Shown in pieces: positions 38,887 to 49,984 of a stretch of DNA of 51,935 bases (within the stretch, counting starts at the first letter, position 1; each line of letters starts with the position of its first letter). The DNA lies in the NCBI GenBank assembly GCA_945877815.1, contig CAMDWJ010000008.1, positions 1-51,935 on the forward strand, in the 5' to 3' direction. Both the position numbers and the translations under genes were made by a program. Source of the DNA: Caenispirillum bisanense. GTDB taxonomy: Bacteria; Pseudomonadota; Alphaproteobacteria; Rhodospirillales; UBA2165. The notes under the pieces are model-generated. The model did no database searches and was not told where the DNA came from. It saw only the letters and a list, made by a program, of their open reading frames with translations.

Positions 38887-39195
38887 TTAAAGGCCGACCA
38901 TCACCTGCCCGTCCTCGACCTTCACCGGATAGGTCGCGAGATCGATCGTGCAGGGCGCGGAACTGGCCTTGCCGGTCTTGATGTCGAACTTGCCGAAATG
39001 AACAGGGCAGGCGATGAAGCCGTCCTCGATATAGCCGTTCGACAGCCGCGCCTTCATATGGGTGCAGATATCGTCCAGGGCATAGAACGAGCCGCCGAGA
39101 TTGTAGATGCCGATCTTCTTGGCGCCGATCAGCACGCGCGCGACTTCGCCCTCCATGAGTTCCGCCGCCGCGACAGCCGAATGGAACGTCGTCAT
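38887..39195 (-). CDS. Rieske-type 2Fe-2S ferredoxin
   Basis: A 102-residue soluble Rieske ferredoxin, likely the electron carrier for the oxygenase downstream. The cluster ligands are in DDICTHMKARLSNGYIED (Cys, His) and FIACPVHFGKFDIKTG (Cys, His). The length and the IGIYNLGGSFYALDD strand before the first ligand are typical of biphenyl or naphthalene dioxygenase ferredoxins. It starts one base before the amidohydrolase stop, so both are translated from one message. Confidence 0.93.
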   Translation of the reverse strand: MTTFHSAVAAAELMEGEVARVLIGAKKIGIYNLGGSFYALDDICTHMKARLSNGYIEDGFIACPVHFGKFDIKTGKASSAPCTIDLATYPVKVEDGQVMVGL

Positions 39196-39196
39196 G

Positions 39197-40615
39197 TCAG
39201 GCGGCCTTCGATTTCGGCTTCATTTTCGCCAGCAGTTTCGCCGCCTCCGCCTCGATGGTCGTGCCGACGAAATAGTCGGGATTGACGGTCAGGTGCAGCA
39301 TGGCCGGGTTGGTGAAGGTGAAGTCGCGGAAATCCTCCAGGCTCAACAACTGCGCATCGACGAGGCTCCAGGCTTCCGACAGGATCGAGCGCGCATCCAT
39401 CACGTCCCAATGGCCGATGTCGGAGCCGAAGACAGCGTTCATTTTCATGCCGAGAGGGTTAAGCCGTCGGTTGAAGGCGACTGCGGTCATGCGGTCGTCG
39501 GCCTCGCAGCCGAAATAGAACGGCTTGACGAAAAGATCGCCGAGATCGTCGATCTCTGTCATGCCGCAGGCCGCGAACTCGTTGAAATTCTCCGGCCGGT
39601 TGGGGCTTGAGAGCGGGCCGAAGGGCATCTGGCGGATGCGTTCGGAGGTCAGCCTCCCGTTGCCGAACCTGTCGAACAGTTCAACCAGCAAGTCTACGTC
39701 GACCTTGGCGGGATCGAGGTTCTTTTCTAGATGCTCGACATTGCGCTTCTCCCAATGCTCGACAATGTCGTTGAGCAAGTTCAGCGCCCAGGCGGCCCCT
39801 CCTTCGAGGAAGCCGAAGCTGAGTGTCGGAAAGCGGCGCGTTACCCCGCCCAGGAAAAGCGAGCGTGCGAAATATTCGGCACCGACTCCGAAGCCGCCCA
39901 GATGATTGAAGACATAGTTTGACGGCGAATTGCGATAGGCGTTGCCGATGGCTGCCGTATGGCCGACGGGGGCGACTTTGAGATCGACGCAAGCTTGCCA
40001 GAACGGGTCGTAGTCGAAGGGCGCATCGATGGCGATGGAGCCGGTCTTGTAGGGCGCCCCCTCGCCGGCTCCCGGCGTCGGGCGAATGATCTCTGTGCCG
40101 ATCATGATCGCCTTGTGGCCGAGCGTGGTGACGGCGAAGTCGAGTTCGGCGATCGCTTCTTGCGGCGTGAAGGTCGGGATCAGCGCCACGGGGCGCAGGC
40201 AATCCTTCACGTCGGCATACATCTCGGCATAGAGCATGTTGAGGGCGCGGCAATAAGCTGGGCGCAGCTCGTCGTCCTGGATATAAAGGCCGGGGATGCC
40301 GGCAGTCGAATAGAAATGTGCGAAGTCGAAACCGATCTCGCTCATGCGGGACTTGAAGAAGTTCGGCAGCATGGACATCGCTCGGTCTTTGGTGTTCGGG
40401 CCGGACGGCACTCCCCACCACAGGAATTTGCTCTGCTGGTTATATTGCTGGCGCCGCGCCTTGGCCAAACGAGCGGGCGCGTCGTTGCCGGCGACCTGCT
40501 TGAAGAAATCCTCGATCGCGAAGGGCGCCTCGACGACATGGGCGTCGCAATCGATGACGGGATGATCCAGTTTGGCACGTACGTCGCTGCCGGGAAAACT
40601 CGCAAAGCCGGACAT
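39197..40615 (-). CDS. Amidohydrolase-family metal-dependent hydrolase or decarboxylase
   Basis: A 472-residue TIM-barrel protein of the amidohydrolase 2 (ACMSD-like) group. The metal motif is in HPVIDCDAHVVEAPFAIED (D-x-H near the N-terminus). Later parts carry PVGHTAAIGNAYRN, FGFLEGGAAWALNLL and the metal-site aspartate in AVFGSDIGHWDV. Members decarboxylate or hydrolyse aromatic or ring-cleaved acids. The start at 40613-40615 follows GGAGG. It opens the cassette amidohydrolase-ferredoxin-alpha-beta, so it probably acts before or after the oxygenase on the same compound. It begins 63 bp from the kdsA stop. Confidence 0.9.
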   Translation of the reverse strand: MSGFASFPGSDVRAKLDHPVIDCDAHVVEAPFAIEDFFKQVAGNDAPARLAKARRQQYNQQSKFLWWGVPSGPNTKDRAMSMLPNFFKSRMSEIGFDFAHFYSTAGIPGLYIQDDELRPAYCRALNMLYAEMYADVKDCLRPVALIPTFTPQEAIAELDFAVTTLGHKAIMIGTEIIRPTPGAGEGAPYKTGSIAIDAPFDYDPFWQACVDLKVAPVGHTAAIGNAYRNSPSNYVFNHLGGFGVGAEYFARSLFLGGVTRRFPTLSFGFLEGGAAWALNLLNDIVEHWEKRNVEHLEKNLDPAKVDVDLLVELFDRFGNGRLTSERIRQMPFGPLSSPNRPENFNEFAACGMTEIDDLGDLFVKPFYFGCEADDRMTAVAFNRRLNPLGMKMNAVFGSDIGHWDVMDARSILSEAWSLVDAQLLSLEDFRDFTFTNPAMLHLTVNPDYFVGTTIEAEAAKLLAKMKPKSKAA

Positions 40616-40678
40616 GGTAAGCCTCCTTAAAATTATCCGTATGATCGCCGAGACGGGTCGGCAGATCAAATCGGACTT

Positions 40679-41521
40679 CTACAGGCTAATCGGCTTGGCC
40701 TTGGCGATGCGATCAAGTTCCAGCAGGGTCTCAATAATCCCCGCTAAATCTTTGAGATAAATCATGTTCGGCCCGTCGGACGGCGCATGATCCGGATCCT
40801 GGTGGGTTTCCATGAAGACCCCGGCCACGCCGATCGCGACGGCGGCACGGGCCAGTACGGGCGCGAAGCGGCGGTCGCCGCCACTTGAGCTTCCCTGTCC
40901 GCCCGGTTGCTGGACGGCGTGGGTGGCATCGAGCACGATCGGGCAGCCCGTCTCGCTCGCCATGATAGGCAACGCGCGCATGTCGGTGACCAGCGTATTG
41001 TAGCCAAAGCTCGCGCCGCGCTCGGTGACGATCACTTTCGAATTGCCGGTGCTGTCGACCTTATCGACGACGTTTTTCATATCCCAGGGTGCAAGGAACT
41101 GCCCCTTCTTCACATTGACCGCGAGGCCGGTTTCGCCGGCGGCGATCAACAGATCGGTCTGACGGCACAGAAAGGCCGGGATTTGGAGGATGTCGACAGC
41201 ATTGGCGACGCGGGCGCAATGTTCGCGTTCATGAACGTCGGTCAGCACAGGCAAGCCAATTTTCTCGCGGATTTCGGCGAAGATGGGGAGTGAATCGTCC
41301 AGCCCGACCCCGCGCACGCCCTTGAGTGAGGTGCGGTTGGCCTTGTCGTAGGAGGTCTTGTAGACCATGCCCACGCTCAGCTTGATGGCTATTTCCTTAA
41401 GCGCGCCCGCCATATCGAGGGCATGCTGGCGGCTTTCCATCTGGCACGGCCCGGCGATGATGCTGAGCGGTAGATCGTTGCCAAAGGTGACATTTCCGAC
41501 GGTGACATGGCGCGGCTTCAT
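40679..41521 (-). CDS. kdsA: 3-deoxy-8-phosphooctulonate synthase
   Basis: KdsA joins arabinose 5-phosphate and PEP to form KDO 8-phosphate for lipopolysaccharide. The 280-residue protein has LSIIAGPCQMESRQHALDMA, YKTSYDKANRTSLKG, GLPVLTDVHEREHC, the PAFLCRQTDLLIAAGETG part and DATHAVQQPGGQGSSSGGDR. The ATG at 41519-41521 follows AAGGAA; an ATG eight codons earlier is less likely. In alphaproteobacteria kdsA usually lies between pyrG and eno; here two small membrane-protein genes separate it from pyrG and the Rieske cassette separates it from eno. Its presence indicates an LPS outer membrane. Confidence 0.96.
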   Translation of the reverse strand: MKPRHVTVGNVTFGNDLPLSIIAGPCQMESRQHALDMAGALKEIAIKLSVGMVYKTSYDKANRTSLKGVRGVGLDDSLPIFAEIREKIGLPVLTDVHEREHCARVANAVDILQIPAFLCRQTDLLIAAGETGLAVNVKKGQFLAPWDMKNVVDKVDSTGNSKVIVTERGASFGYNTLVTDMRALPIMASETGCPIVLDATHAVQQPGGQGSSSGGDRRFAPVLARAAVAIGVAGVFMETHQDPDHAPSDGPNMIYLKDLAGIIETLLELDRIAKAKPISL

Positions 41522-41537
41522 GGTGATTCCTTGGCGT

Positions 41538-41810
41538 TCAGCCATTCCGACGATCGCTTTTCAACCAGCAAACGGCTACCAGCAATAACGTCAGCACAGC
41601 CACCGGCACGATGGCGGCGAGGTCCGGGTCGAACCCGAGCGGGACTTCATCGACCACGGCGAGATAGATCAGCCATCCGAGCAACAGGACCGCATAGCCG
41701 ATGGCAATCAGGCGCCCTTCCCGGCTGATCGGCACCCAGCCCCAACCGTTCGTCTTGGCCTTGAACCAGTAACGCCCAGCGTTTCCATCGGTAATACGGC
41801 GGGTTTCCAT
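41538..41810 (-). CDS. Small membrane protein of unknown function
   Basis: A 90-residue protein with two clear membrane segments: LIAIGYAVLLLGWLIYLAVV and IVPVAVLTLLLVAVCWL. A short, aromatic-rich N-terminus (RYWFKAKTNGWGWVPIS) precedes them and the tail is basic. The motif YWFKAKxxGWGW recurs in small uncharacterised proteobacterial membrane proteins, but I know no function. The start at 41808-41810 gives a normal-looking N-terminus. It lies 16 bp upstream of kdsA on the same strand. Confidence 0.75.
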   Translation of the reverse strand: METRRITDGNAGRYWFKAKTNGWGWVPISREGRLIAIGYAVLLLGWLIYLAVVDEVPLGFDPDLAAIVPVAVLTLLLVAVCWLKSDRRNG

Positions 41811-41891
41811 GATGTGCAAAATAGACGGTTCGAGCGCTTAGGCAAAGGCAACAAGCGGGCTATAATGGCCCAAAACGGGGACGGAATTCAC

Positions 41892-44266
<2,375 letters not shown>

Positions 44267-44282
44267 CTACGGATAAAAGATT

Positions 44283-44615
44283 TCATTGAGTCGGTGCGGT
44301 GGGTGCCTGGGGCGCAGCCGGTTGAGCCGGTGCCGTGCCTTGATTCGCGCGCGGCGCGACATCGAGGATTGATGACGGCCGGCGGTTCTGGTCCGCGAGG
44401 ATCGCGAGCGTCAGCGAGGTGACGAAAAATAGCCCCGCGAGAACCGCCGTGGCCCTCGTCAGCAGGTTCGCGGTCGCCCGGCCAGTCATGAAGCCGCCCA
44501 TGCCGCCACCGCCGCCGCCAAGCCCGCCCATGCCCCCTTCGCTCTGCTGGAGCAGAACGATCAGGATCATGGCGATCGCCAAAAAGATGTGGATGACGAG
44601 TATAACCGCAGTCAT
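44283..44615 (-). CDS. secG: Preprotein translocase subunit SecG
   Basis: SecG is a small SecYEG channel subunit that aids protein export. The 110-residue protein has two membrane segments (ILVIHIFLAIAMILIVLL and TRATAVLAGLFFVTSLTLAIL), the LLQQSEGGMGG motif that marks the cytoplasmic loop and a glycine/methionine-rich part. The C-terminal tail is Pro/Ala-rich. A tpiA-secG-pyrG order is usual in proteobacteria; here the TAXI-MFS-Rieske block lies between tpiA and secG. Confidence 0.95.
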   Translation of the reverse strand: MTAVILVIHIFLAIAMILIVLLQQSEGGMGGLGGGGGGMGGFMTGRATANLLTRATAVLAGLFFVTSLTLAILADQNRRPSSILDVAPRANQGTAPAQPAAPQAPTAPTQ

Positions 44616-44679
44616 GGCGGGCTATCTAAGGGGGCGGGCGGGAGGATGCAAGGCAAACCTCTGTGCCGGCCCCTACCCC

Positions 44680-45690
44680 TTAGAGCTTTCCCTTATTGTA
44701 GCGTAGGAACTTCTCGACGCCGGAATGCAGCGGAACGTCGAGGGGGGTTTCGTCGGACTCGCCGAAAATCTGCGCGATGCCGTGGTAATCGCCCAGGGTC
44801 CAGGGGATTTCGTTCTGGCGCGCGACCAGGGCCTCGCACACGTCGATCACGATCTTCTCGTCCAGGGACTCTCGGCAATAGATCGGCCAACCGCTGAAAT
44901 CGATGGCGGCGTGTTCGCGAGTCAGGTTGGCGTAATCGCCGGGCTTCAGCATTCTCGTGCGCCAGCCGAGATCGTTCATGGCCTTCAGTCCGTCGGGCGT
45001 GTGATCGAGGAGTTGATAGCCGGCCCCAAGCGCTTCGGCGAGCCACGCGACGAGCGCCTCGTCCATGACGGCATCGACGGTGCCGTCCTTGATGCGGTTC
45101 ATGCGGTTGGGTCCCATCGGCGCGCCGGTGGTGACCAATTCGCCGCCCCAAGACAAAACATCCTTAATCCCGAAGCCGTGGTGATTGAAAATCTGTTCGA
45201 CCAGCACGAGGGTCGAATGGGTCGGATCTTCGCGCACCGAAATCTTCAGCGGATATTGCTTCGCCTTCAGGTCGGCGACGGTCTTCAACCCCGTGCGCGG
45301 ATGAACGGCCATGACAAAACTGTCCCACGACGGATAAGAACAGACGATGCGGATCGGCAATTTCTTGTCGAACAACCCGACGCCGCGATAGGCCTGCGTG
45401 ATGAGCGCCGACGGATTGATGAAGGCCATGTCAATTTCGCCCTTCACCACGTCATGCGCCATGATCGCCGATCCGCTGGCGAGATTCAGGAACGGCTTGA
45501 ATGCCGCCTGTCCGCCCGAGCCGACGGTGATCCGCAGGTCGCGGTTTCCGCCATAGGGGATCGTCGGGTCGCCGGCCACATCGAGGCCGATCTCCCACAT
45601 CATTTTTGCGCGAACGAAATTCGCTCCCCGCGGCAATGGCTCTAGGCGCGAATTTTCCCATGTACCGGGACGTTTGTTTTCTTCGGTCAT
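44680..45690 (-). CDS. TAXI-family solute-binding protein without a signal peptide
   Basis: A 336-residue protein of the TAXI family (TRAP transporter-associated extracytoplasmic immunogenic). Marks are LRITVGSGGQAAFKPFLNLA, SGSAIMAHDVVKGEIDMAFI and VCSYPSWDSFVMAVHP, followed by the two-lobed binding-protein pattern DPTHSTLVLVEQIF. Such proteins normally have a cleaved signal and bind small acids outside the inner membrane. Here the N-terminus (MTEENKRPGTWENSRLEPLP) has no hydrophobic stretch, and an in-frame TAG at 45702-45700, four codons upstream, rules out a longer start. It may be a cytoplasmic binding or sensing protein. No TRAP membrane subunit is near; it is divergent from the MFS gene. 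Confidence 0.87.
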   Translation of the reverse strand: MTEENKRPGTWENSRLEPLPRGANFVRAKMMWEIGLDVAGDPTIPYGGNRDLRITVGSGGQAAFKPFLNLASGSAIMAHDVVKGEIDMAFINPSALITQAYRGVGLFDKKLPIRIVCSYPSWDSFVMAVHPRTGLKTVADLKAKQYPLKISVREDPTHSTLVLVEQIFNHHGFGIKDVLSWGGELVTTGAPMGPNRMNRIKDGTVDAVMDEALVAWLAEALGAGYQLLDHTPDGLKAMNDLGWRTRMLKPGDYANLTREHAAIDFSGWPIYCRESLDEKIVIDVCEALVARQNEIPWTLGDYHGIAQIFGESDETPLDVPLHSGVEKFLRYNKGKL

Positions 45691-45822
45691 ACAAAAATCC
45701 TAACGCCCCGAATGTTGCGACACAAACCTTTAACCGCGATAACCTTCTTGATTCCGCAAACGCGAAATGAGCGCCCCCACGGAGTTTGATTTCTTCCGCG
45801 ACCTACCGTCACTATCCGGGCC

Positions 45823-47280
45823 ATGGCCGCCGAAACATCGCCTTCACAGGACCATAAAGCCCCCTTCTCCGAGCTGTTTCGCGACGGGCGGGCCTTTTCG
45901 ACCATCCTGGTCGTGCTCAGCGCGGTGATCCAAGCGCTCCAGGTGCTGGTGATCGCCATCATCATGCCGACCGTGGTTGGCGACATCGGCGGCACTGCCT
46001 ATTTCACCTGGCCCGCCATGCTCTACACGATGGGCGGCATCGTGGGTTCAATGTGCGTCGCCACCGTCTGGAACGCTATTGGCGCACGCAATGGCTATGC
46101 GGTCAGCGGCATCGTCTTTCTCGTCTGCACCATCGGCTGCGCGATGGCGCCCAATATGGCTGTGCTGGTTGTCTGGCGTACGGTTCAAGGATTGGCTGGC
46201 GGCCTGATCGCAGGCGGCAGCCTTGCCATGATCAGTGACCTGTTCGATGCGCGGCTGCGCACCCGCGTCCTAGCCGTGCAGCAGACGACTTGGACAACCT
46301 CGCATCTCTTTGGCCCGTTTGTCGGCGGCATGTTTGCCGAGATGAATTGGTGGCGGGGTTCCTTCTGGGTGATGGTTCCGGTCATCATTGCGTTCCTGCT
46401 GATCACCTGGATTAAGGTGCCTGCCCGCCTGCCCTCCGACGCGCGATCGCCATCGAGCCCGATTCCGTTTCTGCGGCTTACAATCCTGTCGGCGAGCGTC
46501 TTCTGTTTGGCGCTGGCGGGGCCAGTCCACGACAATTTGATTCGCTTGGCGCTGATCATCGGCGCCGTCGGGCTGCTCTGGTCGGTTCTGCGCCTCGACA
46601 AAGCATCCGCCAACCGAATGTTCCCTACGCACGTGTTTTCGCCGGGATCCGTCGTCGGACTCGCGATGTGGGTTCTGCTTCTGGGCGGTGCGACGCAAAA
46701 TTCGCTGACATTGTTCATGCCGTTGCTGCTGCAGGTCGTGCATCACGTCAATCCGCTGATCATCAATTTCCTGACCATCATCATTTCGCTGGGCTGGACC
46801 ATCGGCGCCATCGTGGCATCCGGTTGGTCGGGACCGCGTGAAAAATTTGCCTTCGTCGCCGGGCCGTGGCTGATGGTCGGATCGATGATCGTCATCGCCA
46901 TCGTGGCAAAGATGCCACTGCTTCCGGTTTTGACGGTCGCGAGCTTTTGCGTCGGCTTCGGCACCGGCATGCATAATGTGCATCTTGTCTCTCGCACGCT
47001 CGGCAACGCGCCGCCTGGCGAGGAGCGCGCGATCGCGGGTGCCCTGCCGTCGATCCGTCAGCTCGGCACCGCCTTTGGTGCGGCGGTCGCCGGCATTCTT
47101 GCCAATCTCGCCGGACTCGACACGGTAAGCGACGCCGAAGTGGTTGGGCGGGCCGTTACCTTCATCTATTCGTTCAACGTCCTGCCGCTGCTCGTCGCTA
47201 CGTTCTTCATGATGCGGTTCGTGCGTATCGTCTACGCTCCGTCGGCGCGCGCGAAAACTTCTCCCGGAGTAGCCGAATAA
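45823..47280 (+). CDS. MFS transporter, 14-TM drug/H+ antiporter-like
   Basis: A 485-residue major facilitator superfamily transporter resembling the EmrB/QacA (DHA2) group, with about 14 membrane segments. Visible are the first segment LSAVIQALQVLVIAIIMPTV, the RTVQGLAGGLIAGGSLAMIS motif and the WWRGSFWVMVPVIIAFLLI segment. The C-terminal half has TLFMPLLLQVVHHVNPLIIN. The substrate cannot be told; it may export or import products of the linked oxidation genes. It is divergent from the TAXI gene (132-bp gap) and overlaps the DUF3592 gene by one base. Confidence 0.9.
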   Translation: MAAETSPSQDHKAPFSELFRDGRAFSTILVVLSAVIQALQVLVIAIIMPTVVGDIGGTAYFTWPAMLYTMGGIVGSMCVATVWNAIGARNGYAVSGIVFLVCTIGCAMAPNMAVLVVWRTVQGLAGGLIAGGSLAMISDLFDARLRTRVLAVQQTTWTTSHLFGPFVGGMFAEMNWWRGSFWVMVPVIIAFLLITWIKVPARLPSDARSPSSPIPFLRLTILSASVFCLALAGPVHDNLIRLALIIGAVGLLWSVLRLDKASANRMFPTHVFSPGSVVGLAMWVLLLGGATQNSLTLFMPLLLQVVHHVNPLIINFLTIIISLGWTIGAIVASGWSGPREKFAFVAGPWLMVGSMIVIAIVAKMPLLPVLTVASFCVGFGTGMHNVHLVSRTLGNAPPGEERAIAGALPSIRQLGTAFGAAVAGILANLAGLDTVSDAEVVGRAVTFIYSFNVLPLLVATFFMMRFVRIVYAPSARAKTSPGVAE

Positions 47281-47798
47281 TGTGGGACCTGATCGGCGTG
47301 GCGCTGGCGCAGAGCCCGGAGGCACTGGCTCCGCTCAGCGATGAGGATCGCCTCAAAGGATTGATCTGGGGCGGCGGCATCCTTCTCGTTGGCGGCGCCA
47401 TTGAAATTTATACGCTGCTCGCCAACCGCCTGCGCGCCGCGAACAGTTATAACTGGCCGCGCATCGAGGGCGTCGTGATCTCGCGAAAAATGCGACGGCC
47501 CCTGCTATCCGGCTTTGGTCGATACATTCCGCAGGTCCGATATCAATATACGGCGGGCGGCGAGTTGCTTGAGCACGATCACGTCATGTTCGGCGGTCAT
47601 ACGCCGATCAAGCGCGAGGAAGCCGAGTCGGTGCTGCGCCGCTACCCCGAAGGAATGCGGGTGAACATCATCCACGATCCAAGAAATCCGAAGGTGTGCG
47701 CGCTCGAGATGAAGGGGGCCGAGGGCCATTCTCTATTTTACGGAGCCTCGATGCTGTTCGTCGGCGTGGTGCTGTTGGCGGTGGCCACGCTTTCCTAA
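47280..47798 (+). CDS. DUF3592 membrane protein
   Basis: A 172-residue protein with a first membrane segment (LIWGGGILLVGGAIEIYTLL) at about residues 28-47. A soluble beta-rich core (WPRIEGVVISRKMRRP, VRYQYTAGGELLEHDHVMFG, NIIHDPRNPKVCALE) and a second membrane segment (LFYGASMLFVGVVLLAVATL) at the C-terminus follow. This order is that of DUF3592 proteins, whose function is unknown. Its ATG overlaps the MFS stop codon by one base (TAATG), so it is coupled. Its stop overlaps the convergent hydrolase stop by 4 bp. Confidence 0.85.
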   Translation: MWDLIGVALAQSPEALAPLSDEDRLKGLIWGGGILLVGGAIEIYTLLANRLRAANSYNWPRIEGVVISRKMRRPLLSGFGRYIPQVRYQYTAGGELLEHDHVMFGGHTPIKREEAESVLRRYPEGMRVNIIHDPRNPKVCALEMKGAEGHSLFYGASMLFVGVVLLAVATLS

Positions 47799-48577
47799 AG
47801 CGCCTTCAACCACTGCACGATTTGCGGAGCGCCGACCACAGGCGTATCGCTATGTGCGCCACCAGGTATCACGATATAAGCGTTCTTCGGATTCGCGGGC
47901 ACTTTGTCGTAGGCATAAGCCTTTCCGCGCTCGTTCATCACGTCCTTGTCGCCGACCACCCATAGAAACGGCGTTCCCGATTTGATATTTGCGGCATTCG
48001 TCGGCATAACCGCTGCACCGGACGGATCCATCCAGCTCAGATAAATATCGGCTGCGACCGAAAGCATTTTGCGCTCGCCCGTATTAATATCGAGGAAGTA
48101 TTCCTTCGCGCGGGCCCGACCCGATTTCACCATGTCGCGCGCTTTCGCGACATCGGATGCATAATCCTTTCGGCTTTGGCCGAATTCGGGAATATGCCCC
48201 GGCGAGATCGCCATCAAGCCCGCCAGACCTTGGCGGCGCGCGCCGTAAATCAAGACGACGTTTGCGCCGAGGCTTTGTCCGGCCACGACGATACGCGCAG
48301 CGCCTTTATCTCTAAGCCGTTTGGCCGCGGCATCGATTTCTTCGAGTGCGCCTTGGACGTCGCGATCGTAGGCACGATCTCGCGACCACGGCATTTCGGG
48401 AAGTTCGACTTTGAATCCGGCGGCTTCGAGGGTGCGCGCAAGTCTCGTCGTGGCGTTGTTTCCACTGGTCGTTCCCCATTTTCCATGTAGCACAACGACA
48501 CCGACATCCTCGGCGTGCACGTTGGATGAAAAAGCCCCCGTCGCAAGCACGACGAGGGCAAGGAAAAATCGCCTCAT
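47795..48577 (-). CDS. Secreted alpha/beta hydrolase
   Basis: A 260-residue alpha/beta hydrolase with a Sec signal peptide (MRRFFLALVVLATGAFSSNV then HAED). The catalytic serine is in the nucleophile elbow IVVAGQSLGANVVLIYG and the histidine near the C-terminus is in VIPGGAHSDTPVVG. An aspartate lies in WVVGDKDVMN. The oxyanion region VVVLHGKWGTTSGNN is near the start. The substrate is unknown; given the neighbours it may hydrolyse an ester of an aromatic compound. It begins 12 bp after the Rieske gene stop on the same strand. Confidence 0.9.
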   Translation of the reverse strand: MRRFFLALVVLATGAFSSNVHAEDVGVVVLHGKWGTTSGNNATTRLARTLEAAGFKVELPEMPWSRDRAYDRDVQGALEEIDAAAKRLRDKGAARIVVAGQSLGANVVLIYGARRQGLAGLMAISPGHIPEFGQSRKDYASDVAKARDMVKSGRARAKEYFLDINTGERKMLSVAADIYLSWMDPSGAAVMPTNAANIKSGTPFLWVVGDKDVMNERGKAYAYDKVPANPKNAYIVIPGGAHSDTPVVGAPQIVQWLKAL

Positions 48578-48589
48578 CGAGCGTTTGCC

Positions 48590-49903
48590 CTATTCCGCCG
48601 CATGCATGTCGTCGTAGGCGAGCGGCGCGTTGGCGAGCTGTTTGCGGTAACCGTCGATCCAATCGACGCCGTCTTTTTCCACAAACCAGCCGCCGCGGAC
48701 GCCTTCGAAGCAGCGTGGATCACGCGCCGATTTCGGCAAGGTGCCGTCCTTCGCATAGGCCTGAGCCGCCTTCACCAGAACGCGACGTGTCTTGGTGATG
48801 GCAACATCTGAAGGTGCGAGATGCTCCCAGGTGCGGTTCGATATGGCGCCCATGCTTTCGGTGATCATCTGGTCTTGCAGGATGAAGCCGAGCAACCCCG
48901 TGTAGTTCAGCTTGCGCTGCATGTCGCGGTCGACGAAATAATCGTTCTTCCAGGTTTCTTTGAGCTTCCAGCGCCCGGTCCACTCGGTCGTGTTCGGCTC
49001 GAAATGGAACTCGCCACCGGGAGCGACGCGGCGCACCGCTTCGGAGTCGGTTTGGAAATCCAGATAGCCGTTTTTTTCAATGACGACGATCATGGTGTTG
49101 TTGTCGTCGATCGGCACATAAGCGCGGGTCAGCACGTTCTTCGATATATTGCCGATCGGCGGCATCGTCCACATGGGGAATAGGAACTGGCCGAAGCGCC
49201 AATAGGTGTTGCCTTCGTCGGCGGGACGATAGGCTGCATACATGAAGCCGAAATCGGTATCGGTCGAGACATATTCCGGCGTTCGATTGGCGACCGCGAA
49301 TTTGGACGCGTCGCCGGCATTGTAATCGTCGTTGGCGACGGTGCCCAAATGCAAAAAGCCGATATGCGACGTATCCAGCTCGCCTTCGACGCCCTGAAGC
49401 CAATTGCAATCGCGATGCACGAAGGTGATGTTGGCCTGGTTCTCCGGAACCAAGGTCACCTCGACGGCGGGCAGCGGCGGCGCTTCGTCGGCCTTGCCCA
49501 TATAGACATAGACGACGCCGTTACGCTCTGTCGCCTTGTAGGCTTTGGCATGGACCTTATGCTTGAAGTCTTGATGCGGCGGTACATTGGCCATGTCGAG
49601 GCAGTTGCCATCCACGTCGAATTTCCAACCGTGATAGACGCAGCGGATGCCGCCTTCCTCGTTGCGGCCGAAGAACAACGAGGCGCAGCGATGCGGGCAA
49701 CGATGATCCATCACGCCGATACGCCCCAACGAGTCGCGAAACGCGATCAGGTCTTCGCACAACAGACGGAAGCGCACCGGCTCGCCATCGCTAACCAGTT
49801 CGGATGATTTGAGCGCCGGCATCCAATATTGCCGCATCAATTCGCCCATCGGCGTGCCGGGGCCCACTTTGGTCAGGATTTCGTTTTCGGCGGCGGTCGT
49901 CAT
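48590..49903 (-). CDS. Rieske oxygenase alpha subunit, phthalate 4,5-dioxygenase-like (copy A)
   Basis: A 437-residue Rieske non-heme iron oxygenase of the phthalate/OphA2-like class. The cluster ligands are in DHRCPHRCASLFFGRNEEGG (Cys, His) and IRCVYHGWKFDVDGNCLDMA (Cys, His). The iron site is in WLQGVEGELDTSHIGFLH (Asp/His/His). Proteins of this class act as homo-oligomers without a beta subunit. The start MTTAAENEILTKVGPGTPMG is typical. It is the downstream copy of a tandem pair with the gene at 49985-51301; the first 136 residues differ at about 16 sites by eye. The substrate is unknown and no reductase lies nearby. Confidence 0.93.
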   Translation of the reverse strand: MTTAAENEILTKVGPGTPMGELMRQYWMPALKSSELVSDGEPVRFRLLCEDLIAFRDSLGRIGVMDHRCPHRCASLFFGRNEEGGIRCVYHGWKFDVDGNCLDMANVPPHQDFKHKVHAKAYKATERNGVVYVYMGKADEAPPLPAVEVTLVPENQANITFVHRDCNWLQGVEGELDTSHIGFLHLGTVANDDYNAGDASKFAVANRTPEYVSTDTDFGFMYAAYRPADEGNTYWRFGQFLFPMWTMPPIGNISKNVLTRAYVPIDDNNTMIVVIEKNGYLDFQTDSEAVRRVAPGGEFHFEPNTTEWTGRWKLKETWKNDYFVDRDMQRKLNYTGLLGFILQDQMITESMGAISNRTWEHLAPSDVAITKTRRVLVKAAQAYAKDGTLPKSARDPRCFEGVRGGWFVEKDGVDWIDGYRKQLANAPLAYDDMHAAE

Positions 49904-49984
49904 TGCCCATTCACCCTGTTTTCGATTTCGTTGTGGTAGGCACTATATCGCAACGCGAGTCGACAGAGGACGGAGATTCTTCCC

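Noticed and set aside
46270-47325. Long minus-strand open frame opposite the MFS gene
   Set aside because: Composition is Arg/Gln/Asp-rich shadow sequence; the plus strand has clear membrane segments of an MFS protein.
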